NCBI GenBank assembly: GCA_029378245.1
Contig: JARKIF010000011.1
Location: 1,054,001 to 1,118,000 of the forward strand
DNA: 64,000 nucleotides
From: Roridomyces roridus
Taxonomy: Eukaryota; Basidiomycota; Agaricomycetes; Agaricales; Mycenaceae
Reading direction: 5' to 3'
Position numbers and translations under genes: made by a program. Position 1 is the first letter of the stretch. Each line of letters opens with the position of its first letter. Below the pieces are notes generated by a model that made no database searches, had not been told where the DNA came from, and saw only the letters and a list, made by a program, of their open reading frames with translations. Below are positions 10,414-21,578 of the stretch, in pieces.

Positions 10414-10522
10414 CTGATGTATGACAAGTTGGTTGGTGACCTAGTGGATGGTGATGTATCACGGGCGGTCAGTGGCCAAAGTCCGTGATGTATCACACTT
10501 GGTCGTGTGGTGCCAGCCCAAT
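10414..10522 (+). repeat. Left terminal inverted repeat of KDZ element
   Basis: Pairs with the reverse complement of 24630-24738. Shared blocks include tgatgtatca, tggccaa(a/g)gtccgtgat, atcac(a/g)cttggtcgt and ggtgcca. The tgatgtat motif occurs three times, about 30-37 bp apart, which looks like an array of transposase binding sites. Confidence 0.8.
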
Positions 10523-11424
10523 GCAGCAGCCCGCCTTGGCGCACGCGCCTCGCTGCGCCCACCTGCTCACTGTACGCCGCTTGATGGTCCGTGCGCGAAG
10601 GCGGCCCGCCTTCGCTCAATTAGGCAGTCTGTTTACACATGTTACAATCACACTCTCTCGCTCCCTCCCTCGACCGGCTTTGCTCCCCCGCCCCTCCTGG
10701 CCCCTCCCCTGCCTCGAAACTCGTAGGATCTACTGGGAGACATGTCTTCAACACTATCCCTAGGTGAATAAGCGTCTCAACAGCACAACAGGCCGCTGGA
10801 ATCCCACTCGATGCGCGCTTGGCTACCCATTCATGGCGCATACACTGGCAACTACAGGCAGAATCCTCGCCAAATCGTCGTTTGCGGGGCATGATGCATG
10901 ACTATCGGGGCTCAGGTGCGTATCCTGTCTGTGTGTGCTATAATTGCGCGTTCAATACACGCCGGGCATCCGCTCGTATTAGCTTTCAACCCCGACTCGA
11001 GCCCGCTGCCGGCCCATTCTCATCCTTGTTGCACCCATCCCCTTCGGCTACCCACGGCCCCTCCCGCTCCCTGGCGTCATCCAGCACATCAATACCGACA
11101 TTGATGCCCCACACCCAGCCGCTGAATCGCTCCTACTGGCTGTAGCCAGGCTCGTTGAATATGTAGCACCACTGTATCTTCACTAGCCATCCAGAATCCT
11201 ATAGCTAGTCTTGCCGCACCTTTGCGGCATTATCAGATTAATTATCAAGTTTCCTTCGGTCCTTTGAAAGAACGGACAATGAAGGAAAGACTGAACAATT
11301 ACTACTATTATGTGGCGCAGACTGTGAGAAAAAGAAGAAAGAAATAGATAGACTGACGACAAAATGCGAGTCACCGCAAAAGAAACCGTCATCCAACTCA
11401 GTCTTAGAGTTGGGTGGGGTTTTA
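10523..11424. other. KDZ subterminal region without a recognised gene
   Basis: GC-rich then mixed sequence between the left terminal repeat and the tRNA-like unit. I see no coding region with motifs or matching splice signals. Confidence 0.4.
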
Positions 11425-11500
11425 GGCCACGGTAGGATTCGAACCCATGCTGCTTCCAATCACACAAGATCAGTTATCAGGGACACCAAACAGCGAAGCC
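11425..11500 (-). tRNA. tRNA-like sequence, probably a pseudo-tRNA
   Basis: A 76-nt unit on the minus strand. Its acceptor ends pair in six of seven positions (GGCTTCG with CGTGGCC), it has a short D-stem (GTT/AAC) and a T-loop TTCGAAT inside GGGTTCGAATCC. The anticodon stem can form but leaves a six-base loop (ttgtgt) and contains wobble pairs, and the T-stem has a mismatch. No anticodon can be assigned with confidence. It could be a decayed tRNA gene or a tRNA-derived repeat. Confidence 0.35.
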
Positions 11501-11731
11501 ATTGTGAGAGTTATGGGAATCGGACGGCACCGAGAGTGATGCTAGCCTTTCTCCAAATAAACTGAATCATCTCACAAGTCAAGTCAAAGTCGATTATAAT
11601 ATTACTGGATGAGCAGCGAGTACATAGCTCTAAGACGATGAGAGCTGGTTGAGCAGCATACACTAAGACTAATTTTTCTTCACCTTCGGCCTGGGATCCT
11701 GTTAGTCATCATCGAGTCCGGTAACAAAAAT

Positions 11732-14724
11732 TCACCTTTTGCTCTTTCTACCCCCCGGAGCCTCCTCGTCCGCCTTGCGCTTCCCTCTTGCCAGCAAAGC
11801 CAGCTCGCTCTTTTCGTTCTGCTTGGCCCTCACCTCCGCATGCGTCAGCTGCTTAGATCGAGTTGCCTCCGCCTCGATCGCGTCTTGAAGTCTCGTGGAC
11901 GCTTTCCTCGCCCGCCCAGCTGGAAGAATCACTAACTGGCTCTCGCCATCAGGATTAAACAGCCGAGCGTTCTCTGCTTGCAGTGCAAGTGTTGCCGGAG
12001 CTGTCCAGCGTGCGACTCGAGCCGGCGGCTCCTGGTGAGATGCGGTGTCCACCGCAGGCACTCTGCTGTTTGTCACCGTAGTCAACGGCGGCGTGCCACC
12101 CGCATCTCCAGCATCCGCCGCCTCCGCTGCATCAGCCGACCTGCTAGCAGCCGCCGCTACCCTCCCCACTCTGGCCCTTTCTGCCGCTATCCTCCGGTGA
12201 GCCTTCTTCTGCTCCCGTGCTGCAGCCGCCTTCACCAACGCCTCCTTCTTTGCATCAGCTCCCAGTAACTGCGATTTCGGAGCAGGCGGAGGTTTTGCAG
12301 CGGGGCGAGAGAGTATCTGACGTGGGACGGCAGGTACGGCGGTGGACGCGGCGACTGCGACTGCGACTGCGGGTGTCAAGTCTACAGCGGGAGCGGGGGC
12401 CGAGGGATGATGCCCTGATGTCGACATCGCGGGATTGGGCAGTGGATCAATGGTGTCGGCGTGCTCTCCCGTGGACGAGACTGCAGCAGATGACACAGAT
12501 ACCGGCGGGCTCTGCGACAATGATGGGATGGGAGTGGGGGTAGGAGGACCAGCCGCTGCATGTGCAGAGAACGTCGAGACGGAATCAGCAGGCAGTTGGG
12601 GAGAAGCAGCTTCTGCCATAGCCACTTTAGCGTTCCTCCAGGCGGCACGAGGACGAGGGGGAGCTAGAGGAGCTACTCCTCGGCGCAAGGTCGACGATGA
12701 TGTGGGCTTGGGAACGCCGCTGTGTGAAGGGGTATGGAGAGCGGAGGGAGGGCTGAAAGTTGTCGCGGTCGGGGGGCTGGATGTGACGTGTCCGCGTAAC
12801 GATGCGAAAATGTTGGCAAGCTGCGATGGAGCACGCGGCGGGGTGCCACGGGATGAGGGAATGAGCTCAGGCAGTACGACGGGGCTCTCCAAGCTCTCCA
12901 TCTCCACCCCTGAGGACCCTGCTACTTGCGGCAAATGTGGCGCCGCGGTCTTTGGACCCAGCGGGTCCATGCTCCAAACATCCTGGAAGCTGGAGCTGGA
13001 GAAGAACGGAGGGATGTCGCCTATGTAGCCGGTCCGATCATTCTCGGTGTCGTCCATTGATATGAGCTGCGCACCCTCTTCGGATTCCAGACCCGTGAAA
13101 TCAAAGGGGATTTCAAGCGGATAGCCGCCAATAAAGTCGGTCAGCTCAGAGGCGGCAACGGGCATGATGGAGGTGACAACGGGGGTGGTGGGGGAGTCAA
13201 TGGTAGATTCGGTGGAGGTGACGAGGGGCGTGGTGGAGGGGGGAGAAACACCGCCATCTTCAGGCGCCGGGGCAACAAGGCTGGTAGCCGGGATGGCCAA
13301 AGCGATGGACTCAGCGGCATTGGAAGCAAGGGATGGTGCGCCGGGGAGATTGACTGCTTTTTTCTTCTTTTTCTTTCTCGCTTTCTTCTTCTCGGCAGCC
13401 TTTGGATCGGAGTCGTCGTGCTGAACAAACCCGGGCTCCAACTCGGGGAGGTTATTCCCCGAGTCTTCTGCAACAGGTAGAGCTCGCGCCCTGCGCTCGG
13501 CAACAGCTATAGTCGAGGTCAGTGTTGGCATGTCATTCGCTGGCTGATTTCACTCACGATACACCCGCCTCAAGAACGCTTGAAAAGGCTTGCTGATGGC
13601 CATGTCGAAGTCTTTGAGGGCAGCCAGGAAGCTGGTCCCCGTAACCGTGCCGGTCCAATCGTTGCTGGTGGGAGGAAGAAGAGTAAGAATCAAGTCCGGA
13701 TTAGGAAGTCGAATCTGACTGACTACTTCATGCTCAGTTTTCCATTAAACTGCGGATTCGGCCCCCCGTAGATCGTGAACCCAACCCATCCGGTCTGTTC
13801 AGCAACAACCTTGTGCACGTTTGACAGGACCGCGGACGACTGATTGATTCCACTGCGTTAAATCGCATTAGCGCCTCCGACTCGATGAACAACAACCACA
13901 GTACCTTTGATATTGTTGCGGTGTGCGGATAGCAACTTCTCCCTCGCGTGCCACCCTCTCTGCCTCCTCCTTGGAATACACCTCTCTCTCCGCCTCAATC
14001 ATCTTGTCCAACTCCGCCCGTTCTTCATCCGTCGCCTCGTCGAAAAGCTGCGCCACAATGTGATTGCGAGCCACCATTCGCTTCCGCTGGACGGAGAACT
14101 TTGCGGCAGGCGGCGCGTCCTCCGCAGGTGGCACGTCTTCAGCCGGCGGCGCATCCTCAGCATGCTGCGGGTCCTGGGACGGCTGCAAACCCTCGGTTGC
14201 CTCTTGATCCTCGTCAGACTCAAGATCCCCGACAGCGTCCTCAACCGCAGCTGATATCTCCTTCGCGTGCAACTTCTGAAAGAGCTCCTTAGCGCGGTGG
14301 ACTCGGTGGGATTTCTTGTTCGGGAAAAGAGCGCGGGTCAACAACGAGCTGGTGGTCCTCTGGTGTGATGTCGCGGCGCCGCTGGTTTTCTTGGAATGAT
14401 GCCTGTACCAGGTCTTGAGTTGCTGCTCGCACTTGTCAGAATCACTGCGGAAGAGCATCAAAAAAAAATCCGCACCTTTTTCCGAGCATTTATGCCCTCT
14501 TGCAGCAACGACTGGTCACTCTCCGACAACGGTGCAACATCGTCTTCACCCGTCTGGACCGCTAGCCCCAACACAACTTCCTGTGGCCATTGCTGGAACC
14601 AATCGAGCTCGAGGTTGGCCCAGAATTTGAAAAATGTCTTGCCGGCCTTTGCTTCGATGTACTGTGGGACGCGTTTCTCAAGCCACTCGGCCTGGTCCGC
14701 CGAGGTCCATTTGTTTCCCACCAT
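11732..14724 (-). CDS. Large KDZ cargo protein with basic, Ala/Pro/Ser-rich C-terminus
   Basis: A multi-exon gene. Exon 1 starts at 14724 with MVGNKWTSADQAEWLEKRVP, a W-T-x-x-Q/E-x-x-W-L opening that I know from many duplicated agaric proteins. Middle exon 13909-14427 is acidic with repeated A-P-P-A-E-D units. A short exon (INQSSAVLSNVHKVVAEQTG...FTIYGGPNP) and one ending FQAFLRRVY lead into the long last exon (from about 13510 down to 11732). That last exon has a Lys-rich stretch near its start, long Ser/Pro/Thr/Ala runs and a Lys/Arg-rich end with likely nuclear signals. No catalytic motif is seen. Its role is unknown; family members are found scattered and multicopy, consistent with transposon cargo. 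Confidence 0.7.
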
Positions 14725-14956
14725 AGGACGAAGGAGGGATGTGGAAGCTTATTTGTTTTACATCACGGACCCGAGGCGGCCGCATCCCAACAAATCAAAG
14801 GGAAATCAGTTTCCGGAACCATGAGGATAATCCTAACACGCGACCACACACCCTCTTCTTTCCCTTCACCACCATGACCGAAACCCCCGCTGCATCGCTG
14901 CCCATCTCCTCCAACTCTCGCTCAGAGTTGGAGGAGGCGGTCAGCCGCTGACCCAG

Positions 14957-15645
14957 ATGGCACTCAACATGACTGTGTCTGCCGGGGAGGTGCAGGGTGA
15001 GTATTCCTTATCGATCATCACATCCTCGAGCTCATCGTCTGTCCAGATCCGACTCAGAAGACCGCCCTGGTGGCCCAGGCAGTCGACATGGCCAAGGCGA
15101 GCCTTGATCTCCAGTGTAAGTTATTGTCCCATCGCATAGTCTCATGCTCATCGCTTTCCGTCACTTAGCCATCCTTCAAGAGGCCAGTGCCAACGCTCCT
15201 GCACCAGTGGAACCTCCCCAATGTAAGTGAAATTCATTCCCCACTTTTATCTTATTCATCGTGTTCTGTGCAGTCAAGTGGGTCGAGAAGCCGGCGCCAA
15301 CCCCCAACGAAATGGACCGTGCCCACCCAACGGGCACTAACGACAATGTGTCCCACCACATTGTTCTTGTGGGCCGCGCACCCGGCATTTACACCGAGGC
15401 GTAAGTTCTGCATTATATTATCCCATTTTTCGTTCTCATTTCCTTTTCCCAGCGATAAGGCTACCAAGACGACGGAGCGAGTCCCCAGCGGGTCCCGCTT
15501 CAAGCGTCCAACGCGTGCCGAGGCACTTGCCTTTTACCGGGCCCACTACGATGCGGGTGAGGTGCATAGGATGGTCTGCCTCCCTGTGGCGGAGGTCAAC
15601 GCACAGCCCGCCGGTTCTACCTCCGAATCTGCCCGCCGTCACTAG
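14957..15645 (+). CDS. KDZ cargo protein with RNase H1 N-terminal/viroplasmin-like domain
   Basis: Exons start at 14957 (MALNMTVSAGEVQ) and join in frame through four GT-AG introns to stop at 15645, about 155 aa. The C-terminal half reads HIVLVGRAPGIYTEADKA, then (after an R-F-K-R-P block) TRAEALAFYRAHY. This is the pattern of the RNase H1 N-terminal (caulimovirus viroplasmin-type) domain, which binds RNA-DNA hybrid or double-stranded nucleic acid. The catalytic RNase H domain is absent. A second ATG at 14873 opens a 25-codon frame that stops just before the chosen start; it is in the same frame, so it is either an upstream ORF or a lost N-terminus. Domain call from pattern only. Confidence 0.65.
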
Positions 15646-16193
15646 TAGGTCCGTCTTTTTTTTGATCTCGTCTTGATAGAGCTAACATGCGATTCTCAGC
15701 CATGTGCACATTCCGATGCCGGCGACCTCGTGCCAAGTCTCCGTGCGGCCGGACGGGTTTAAAGTAGACGTAGCGTAGTGCCGCATGTGTTTTTATGTCT
15801 GCCGAATGCTTGATTGCCGTGTTGTCCGTTCATTGCCGAGCCATGCCGGTTGCTGCCATCCCATTTCACACTCTGATTGAATGATTTCACAACCGGCATA
15901 ACAAAAGAACGACCACATGCATTGAGATGGGAGCACATGTGATGATGAATGAAATTATCCGGCGTGCGAGCCCGAATCCGCAGCGGCCACCGCATCTCGC
16001 CATCGCAAAAGGTATGGGAGTCGGTCGTTGTCCCGCCCGCCAACAACCACGGATTGTCTCCACTTTGCTACTTGGGTCTTCGTTGGCGGTGTGAGCGGGC
16101 TGCTATTGAGCTCAGCAACGTGTGCTCTTGCTGCCTGTATTGCAGTAGTAGAAGAGCTAGAACGTGTAGCGGAGCATTAGCAATGAAAACGAT
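15646..16193. other. Intergenic KDZ segment
   Basis: No gene recognised between the convergent 14957-15645 and 16194-16932 genes. It must hold both 3' ends. Confidence 0.4.
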
Positions 16194-16932
16194 TCAAAGA
16201 ATCTTACACACGCACCAGTGGGAGACCTTTGACTGACTGTCTATCTGCCCTCCTCTTCCCAACTCAGCCAGAGCCCGAGTAGCAAGTAGCTCATCCGAAT
16301 TCAGTGACTTGCCAGCAAAGATGGATTCTTCGGAGGGCTTGACGGACGAGAAATTGAACCTGTTAACAACAGAGAAGGCCCGAGGATCCCAAAACGACGC
16401 CTCGAAGGAGGGCTGAGAGTCTGAAGAGCCGCAGTCCACACCAACATATTTGGGGATCATGCTGAAGCTGAGTCGAGTGTCCGAGTCGTCTTGCGGGATA
16501 GCACCTGAAGATCGGGCATGCTGGTCCAAGCTGGATTCCGATGCCGCTAAAGCTGGTGGTGGAGATGAGCGCTGGGTGGTACGCCGCTGCTGCTTAGCCG
16601 CCCTAGAATAATTAGACCTCCGAGAGAATCGAGACAGAAATATTACCTCTTTTTCTCTTTCTTTTCAGCGGCCTGCCTCCGACGTTTATCCCGAATAGTA
16701 TGAGCATTACTTTGTGAGAGTTAGATACATGTGAGATGGAACGGACTCCGTGGACGCACCGGGCATAATACCTGGCTTGCGCATTCCGATGGTCATGCGC
16801 TTTCTCGGCCTTAGATACCCTGCAGCACGGCAGATGAGTTACCTAGAAGTATAGGAAATGAAAGACCAACCGTGAACGATATTTTGCATCAGGATCCACC
16901 TTGAATTTGCCGCGTTTCTTGCTTTTGCGCAT
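16194..16932 (-). CDS. KDZ cargo protein with basic Arg/Lys helix
   Basis: Starts at 16932 (MRKSKKRGKFKVDPDAKYRS), with several short introns between 16870 and 16600 and a long last exon ending at 16194. The joined N-terminal part contains RNAQARYYARNAHTIRDK followed by more Arg/Lys/Ala. This long charged helix resembles the R-x-x-N-x-x-x-x-R-x-R-x-R repeats common in agaric mobile-element proteins and loosely a bZIP basic region. The C-terminal ~110 residues have no recognised domain. Likely nuclear and nucleic-acid binding, by charge only. Confidence 0.55.
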
Positions 16933-18135
16933 GTTGGTCAAGATCAAGCCTATTGTATATGCCTGTATCTACCATCCCTCTGCCTTCCCGCCAACAATCG
17001 ACAACCTGTACCTCAATCCACACTCCACCGTTCATCAAGATTCTACCCATTCCAAGTTCTGATATACTGGGGCTCCTACTTTCTTTATTATTTGGCTCCA
17101 ACCTATGCAATGAAGACGCTTCAAATATGCCGACAGCTATTTCCTGATTTTCACCACCCCGGATTTTCAAGTTCTGGATATATTCCAGCGCAGCTTTACG
17201 AGTATAAATCGTCCTCGGATGCAGATTCAAAAGGTACCTCATGTATCCAATGCAAATCATGTCCCAATCATGCACCCTTGGATTGCAATAACCCGCTCGT
17301 CTTGGACTCAGATTCTTTCTTGCTGGTACTGGAAATGGAGGTCATGGTGGTCAAATCAGTACTGCGATGAAACTGGGAGGACAGACGGTATGTACAATTG
17401 GTTTCCAAGCGCTACACGGATAACCTGATATCCAAAGTTGTGCTATTCCGCAAGCCCCGCATTCTCAGGCTACTTCCATGATGGTACATGAACACTACGG
17501 GTGCGAATATCGATAGGTGAGTTCCAAATCTCTGTAACAGTGCGTCCAAGGCTGATTTATCATCGTTAGGGCATTTATTCACTCATCTCTTCCTTCCCAG
17601 GCTGGATGAGTGTTTGGAACAACTGTACATTCATCTATTCCGACTCTTCCAACTCGTTCTGGGCGAATATCGTCGGCTTTCCCATGTATTTTACCGTACT
17701 AGATCTAAACCTGATGAATCTATCTCAATGTGCGGATGCAAAACTCTACCTTTTGGGACTCTAGGCAACCCAGGAGTTGTCCTGTCTGCACGGAAAGATG
17801 ATTCATGTCATCCCTGCCAGAAACGAGCAGGATTTTGGTCGAGGCTGAATGTCCGAAAATGCCGGGTTATGTAATTGATTCTCGTCACCGTGTGGGCATT
17901 TTCCTTTGTCTCTTTCTCCCTCCCTCGACGTGTCATAGCCTCGCCATCCTTTGCCTGTGAGTACCCTCTTTTCATGGACACATCCTAGAGGCTCTCCGTC
18001 ACTCTGTACGTGGAGTCTCACCCATAGGCATTCGGCAGTTGACGGATGAGCTTTGGGATCGTTCCTTGCGCCTCCTCGGTTTTACCCATACTAACACTAG
18101 TCACAGATACCTCTGCCCTGCAGTGCAGACGTGCC
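16933..18135. other. KDZ intergenic segment between divergent genes
   Basis: About 1.2 kb between the minus-strand basic-helix gene and the TET/JBP gene. It must contain both promoters. I see no further coding region I can support; a 128-codon minus frame at 16889-17275 lacks any recognisable motif. Confidence 0.4.
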
Positions 18136-19809
18136 ATGGCACGTACCACCCGCAGCGGGGCAGAGTACAGTCCTTGGCAAGGATTGGATTGGCTTGATGC
18201 GCCGCACCCACCACACTCTTTTCAAGTCGTTCGCACGAAGGCCTCGATTGGTCACATACTCAAGCAATCCTTAATTGCTGCAGATCAACGTGCTTTGGCT
18301 ACCGACTCGATTGATACGCTGCAGCAAGAATGGGAGAATACAGGGCAGCATGAATGGGAAGATATCCCCGAAGTCATGTCCCAACCACCATCTCCCCTGT
18401 CGACGCCATCTGCCTCACCCTCTCCATCTCGTACCCCCTCACCACAGCCACGGCCAACTGCAACCTCTCCTTCCCCACCTCCCTCTCCACCACCCCTAGA
18501 TACGCCACCACACCCACTGGAGCGACAGCGACAACACTCCCGCTCTAAGATACGGCGTCAAAAGAACCGTCAGATCGCCTCCAGCAATCCGTACTCTCGG
18601 AGTCCCAAGCGTCGCGGCCCCCAACGGGAGCTCTCGCCTGTCCATGTCACCTACGACATTGCTGATGCACCTCATTCGGCGGGTGGAGCTTGGGTGGGGC
18701 GGCGGTCCGCAGATTGCGACGACGACGTGCCCACGCTACCAGAGCTGCTCGAGGAAGGCTGCGAGGAGATTGAGTGGAATGGACGGTGCGTACAAGTGAC
18801 CCGTTGCTCGCACGGTTATCTGACATCCCCTTTAGCGATCCCAAGCTCATTGTCGACGCAGAGGGCCGCATTATTGCTATCCTTCTTGGTACACCAGACG
18901 ACCCCAACTGGCCGAATATCATCAAGGAGGTTGTCAAAGCTTTGGCGCGTGCACGTCGCAAAGCGCGTGAGCAAGGGGCATGGAGTCCACATCGCCACCG
19001 ACGCGGGCGGTACATGCCATTGACGACAGGTGTTTCTTTTGGAGGCGGCCAAAAGGTAGGCGTCCCATCCCCACACCAACCTCATCTCGTCTCATATGCA
19101 TCACCAGCGTCCCGGAAACCTCGCCAACTCGCGATTCTACCGCCGCTTGATTCGATCCCTCCTGCGGAACAAAGCAATCCAGCGAATCGCAGGATTCCAA
19201 TCGGGTTTGTCACGCCATCCTTCACCTCCGCTATCTGCTGATTCTCCACAAGCTGGCTTGGCGCTGTACGCACCCAAGCTGTACCGCTACATGCGCCGCA
19301 CACTCCGCGAGCTTTTCAAGCGCCAGCCGGAGCTTGCGCACAACTTCAAGAACTCCATCTTCACCGCCACCACATTCAATTGCGGTCCGGACGCAGTCAC
19401 CGTCACCCATGTCGACCACCTCAACCTCTCCCACGGACTCTGCGCTATCACCAGCGGCGGCCGCTATGACCACACCAAGGGTGGTGCAATCCACCTCAAA
19501 CAAATTCGGCTCGTCATCCAATTCCCCGCAGGTGCTTCCATTCTCATCCCCTCCGGCTGCCTCGACCACGGCAACACGGCAATCCAAGAAGGGGAGGAGC
19601 GCTACTCCATGACCCAATATGCAGCGGGAGGGCTGTTTCGATGGGCGGAGTATGGGTTTCAGACTGCGAAGGACCTACTTTTGCAGCCGGGTGGGGAGGA
19701 GCTCCGAGCCAAGTTTGATGGTGTGCCGGGCGCTCGTTGGGAGTGGGCCCTTGGGCTGTTCTCCAAGCTCGACGAGTTGGAGGCAGATCGTTTTGGGGGT
19801 GCGGACTAA
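18136..19809 (+). CDS. TET/JBP-family 2-oxoglutarate/Fe(II) dioxygenase
   Basis: Four exons (18136-18785, 18836-19055, 19108-19204, 19253-19809) join to 507 codons. The N-terminal third is Ser/Pro-rich. The catalytic double-stranded beta-helix domain starts near residue 290. The iron-binding H-x-D is His375/Asp377 (THVDHLNLSHG), the distal His is His428 (LDHGNTAI) and the 2-oxoglutarate-binding Arg is Arg439 (EERYSMTQY), all present. The end shows TQYAAGGLFRW, typical of the fungal family. Known TET/JBP enzymes oxidise 5-methylcytosine or thymine in DNA, so this one is likely nuclear and able to oxidise 5mC. It sits beside the KDZ transposase within the same terminal repeats. Start chosen at MARTTRSG; an upstream in-frame Met at 18046 is possible. 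Confidence 0.85.
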
Positions 19810-19905
19810 GATTACCACTACTGATATTTTGCTATCTCGTCGCTTTGCTTTGATCACGCTCTCTTTGTCGTACAAATAAATATATTCTGCTTCTACTTTT
19901 CTTCC

Positions 19906-20332
19906 ATGCCCGAAATCGCTATTCAAACGGACCGTGCAGAGCTTGACGCTCTTGAGCGTGGCTTCAAGCTAGGTATCCCCCTCTGCGTCCGGTGTTGACT
20001 CCATTTCTAAAAAAGAATTAGAAGCTCTCAAATTCTTCGAAGGAAAAGTCCCGAAACTCAGTGATGGTACCATGGCTTGGCTTGAGACGAATCTCAAGCC
20101 TGCATCCAACAGCAACAAAACCGAAGAGAAGCCGGAGGACAACAGGACGAGCACCAGGAAGCGGGGTCTGGAGTTTGCCTTCCCCGAGACGAAAACGGAG
20201 CCGATGGTGTTGGATCCAGAATGGTTGCGAAAAAATGGAGAGCGCGCCTCGGCGGAGTTGCATGCGTTGCGGTATGGGGAGAAGGGGGTGAAGCGCAGGA
20301 GGCGGCTGGAAATGATGGGGTATTACTCTTAG
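19906..20332 (+). CDS. KDZ cargo: small charged protein, unknown function
   Basis: Two exons: MPEIAIQTDRAELDALERGF..., an intron (about 19973-20020), then a second exon that ends in YGEKGVKRRRRLEMMGYYS. About 126 aa, with a helical N-terminal part, an acidic/basic mixed centre and a cluster of five basic residues near the end that could be a nuclear signal. It starts 97 bp after the dioxygenase stop codon. I do not recognise the family. Confidence 0.55.
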
Positions 20333-20489
20333 CTTCAGCTGTGTAAAATTGCCCAAGCCATTGTGCGCACCTTCATTATCCTACGGAATTTCGGGTCCCG
20401 ACCCTCAATGGTCTGCGGTGCCCTCAATCACGATGGACTTGCGGTTCGGCTAGGTGATTTTCGATAAGCCCTCCCTTTCTCATACGACC

Positions 20490-21020
20490 ATGAAAAAAAT
20501 CCCTCTCTTCACCAGTCCGCGTCCATCCCGTGCTCCAGCTTCCCCTGCTCCAGCTTCCCAGGCTCCGGCTTCACCACGGTCCTCAGACCACCCATGCCCT
20601 ATCATTCTCCAAGGCTTTGAGGACGACCTGAGTGGCAAGACGCCCCAGCTGAAATTCGAGTGCGTTTCAAATCGGTCTTGGACCTTGGTTATTTAGTGCT
20701 GAAAAAAGTTTAGAATTGCCCCAGCTTCTTACACCAATTCCGAGGTGTACGAACGCATAATCAAGAAATGCATCCAAGACTCGGAGCGCCCAATTCCTCC
20801 CAAGCGCAAGCGGGCCCCTTCCCCCGTTGACTCGCATGAGCAATGGCTTCGGGATCTTTGTGATCGCCCGCCGCGCTCAGCCCCCATAGTCCGGCGCATT
20901 CGCAAACGCAGGACGGTAGACGTCGCCTCTCTCGGTATGTTGCGTTCTCTTCATTCTCATTCTCAGACTGACAATTTTGTGGTAGTCGGGGAGTCGTCCA
21001 GTGCGAAGGATCCGGAGTAG
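20490..21020 (+). CDS. KDZ cargo: Pro/Ala-rich basic protein, unknown function
   Basis: Starts MKKIPLFTSPRPSRAPASP, with a short P-A-S repeat (residues 12-27). An intron near 20659-20712 and another near 20936-20986 join in frame to the stop at 21020. About 140 aa. The middle exon holds PPKRKRAPSP and VRRIRKRR, both plausible nuclear-localisation signals. No known domain. Its position between the dioxygenase and the transposase, all on the same strand, marks it as cargo. Confidence 0.5.
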
Positions 21021-21578
21021 TGTAGTTGCGTAGAAAAACAAGAATGCATTTCCCGGGAATAAGTAACTACAGTTTTGCCCGCAGTTGCGCCGGTTCGTCG
21101 AGTGCGGGCATGCCGGAGAAATCCTCTGGGTCTTCATTGAGCTCCAGAGTCGAATGGATGGCGGTATAATAAAGAGAGCAGGTTGGGCTGTGGGCGGCGG
21201 CGTGGCATGTGAGGTCGTAGGTTAAGCAGATGGGGGATACAGAGCTGAGAGTAATTCAGTGCGCGATTGATTTCTATGGTTTCTAGAACGCACTACCGCA
21301 GGCTCATTGAGAGGTCTTTATCAGTGTAACGAGGGCGCTCGCCGCGGACGATATCGGTGGCTGTAGAGAAAATACCATTGAGATTCTAGTATGCAAGGCA
21401 TGTACTTACTTGCCATGGGATTGACTTGCGTGCGGAGGATGGAGGATGAGGATGGAGGAGATGTGATGGGCAATCAAATTGTCAACGACCTTCACCACCA
21501 TGCCCCGACTCTGAACCCACACTCATTCGCCACATCCCACACTCGTTTTCAAGACCACCACCCACGGCAGCCTCTCCA

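Noticed and set aside
12382..13503. Long frames opposite and beside the 11732-13531 exon
   Set aside because: They are read from the same GC-rich Ser/Pro/Ala codons in other frames and have no motifs or splice support.
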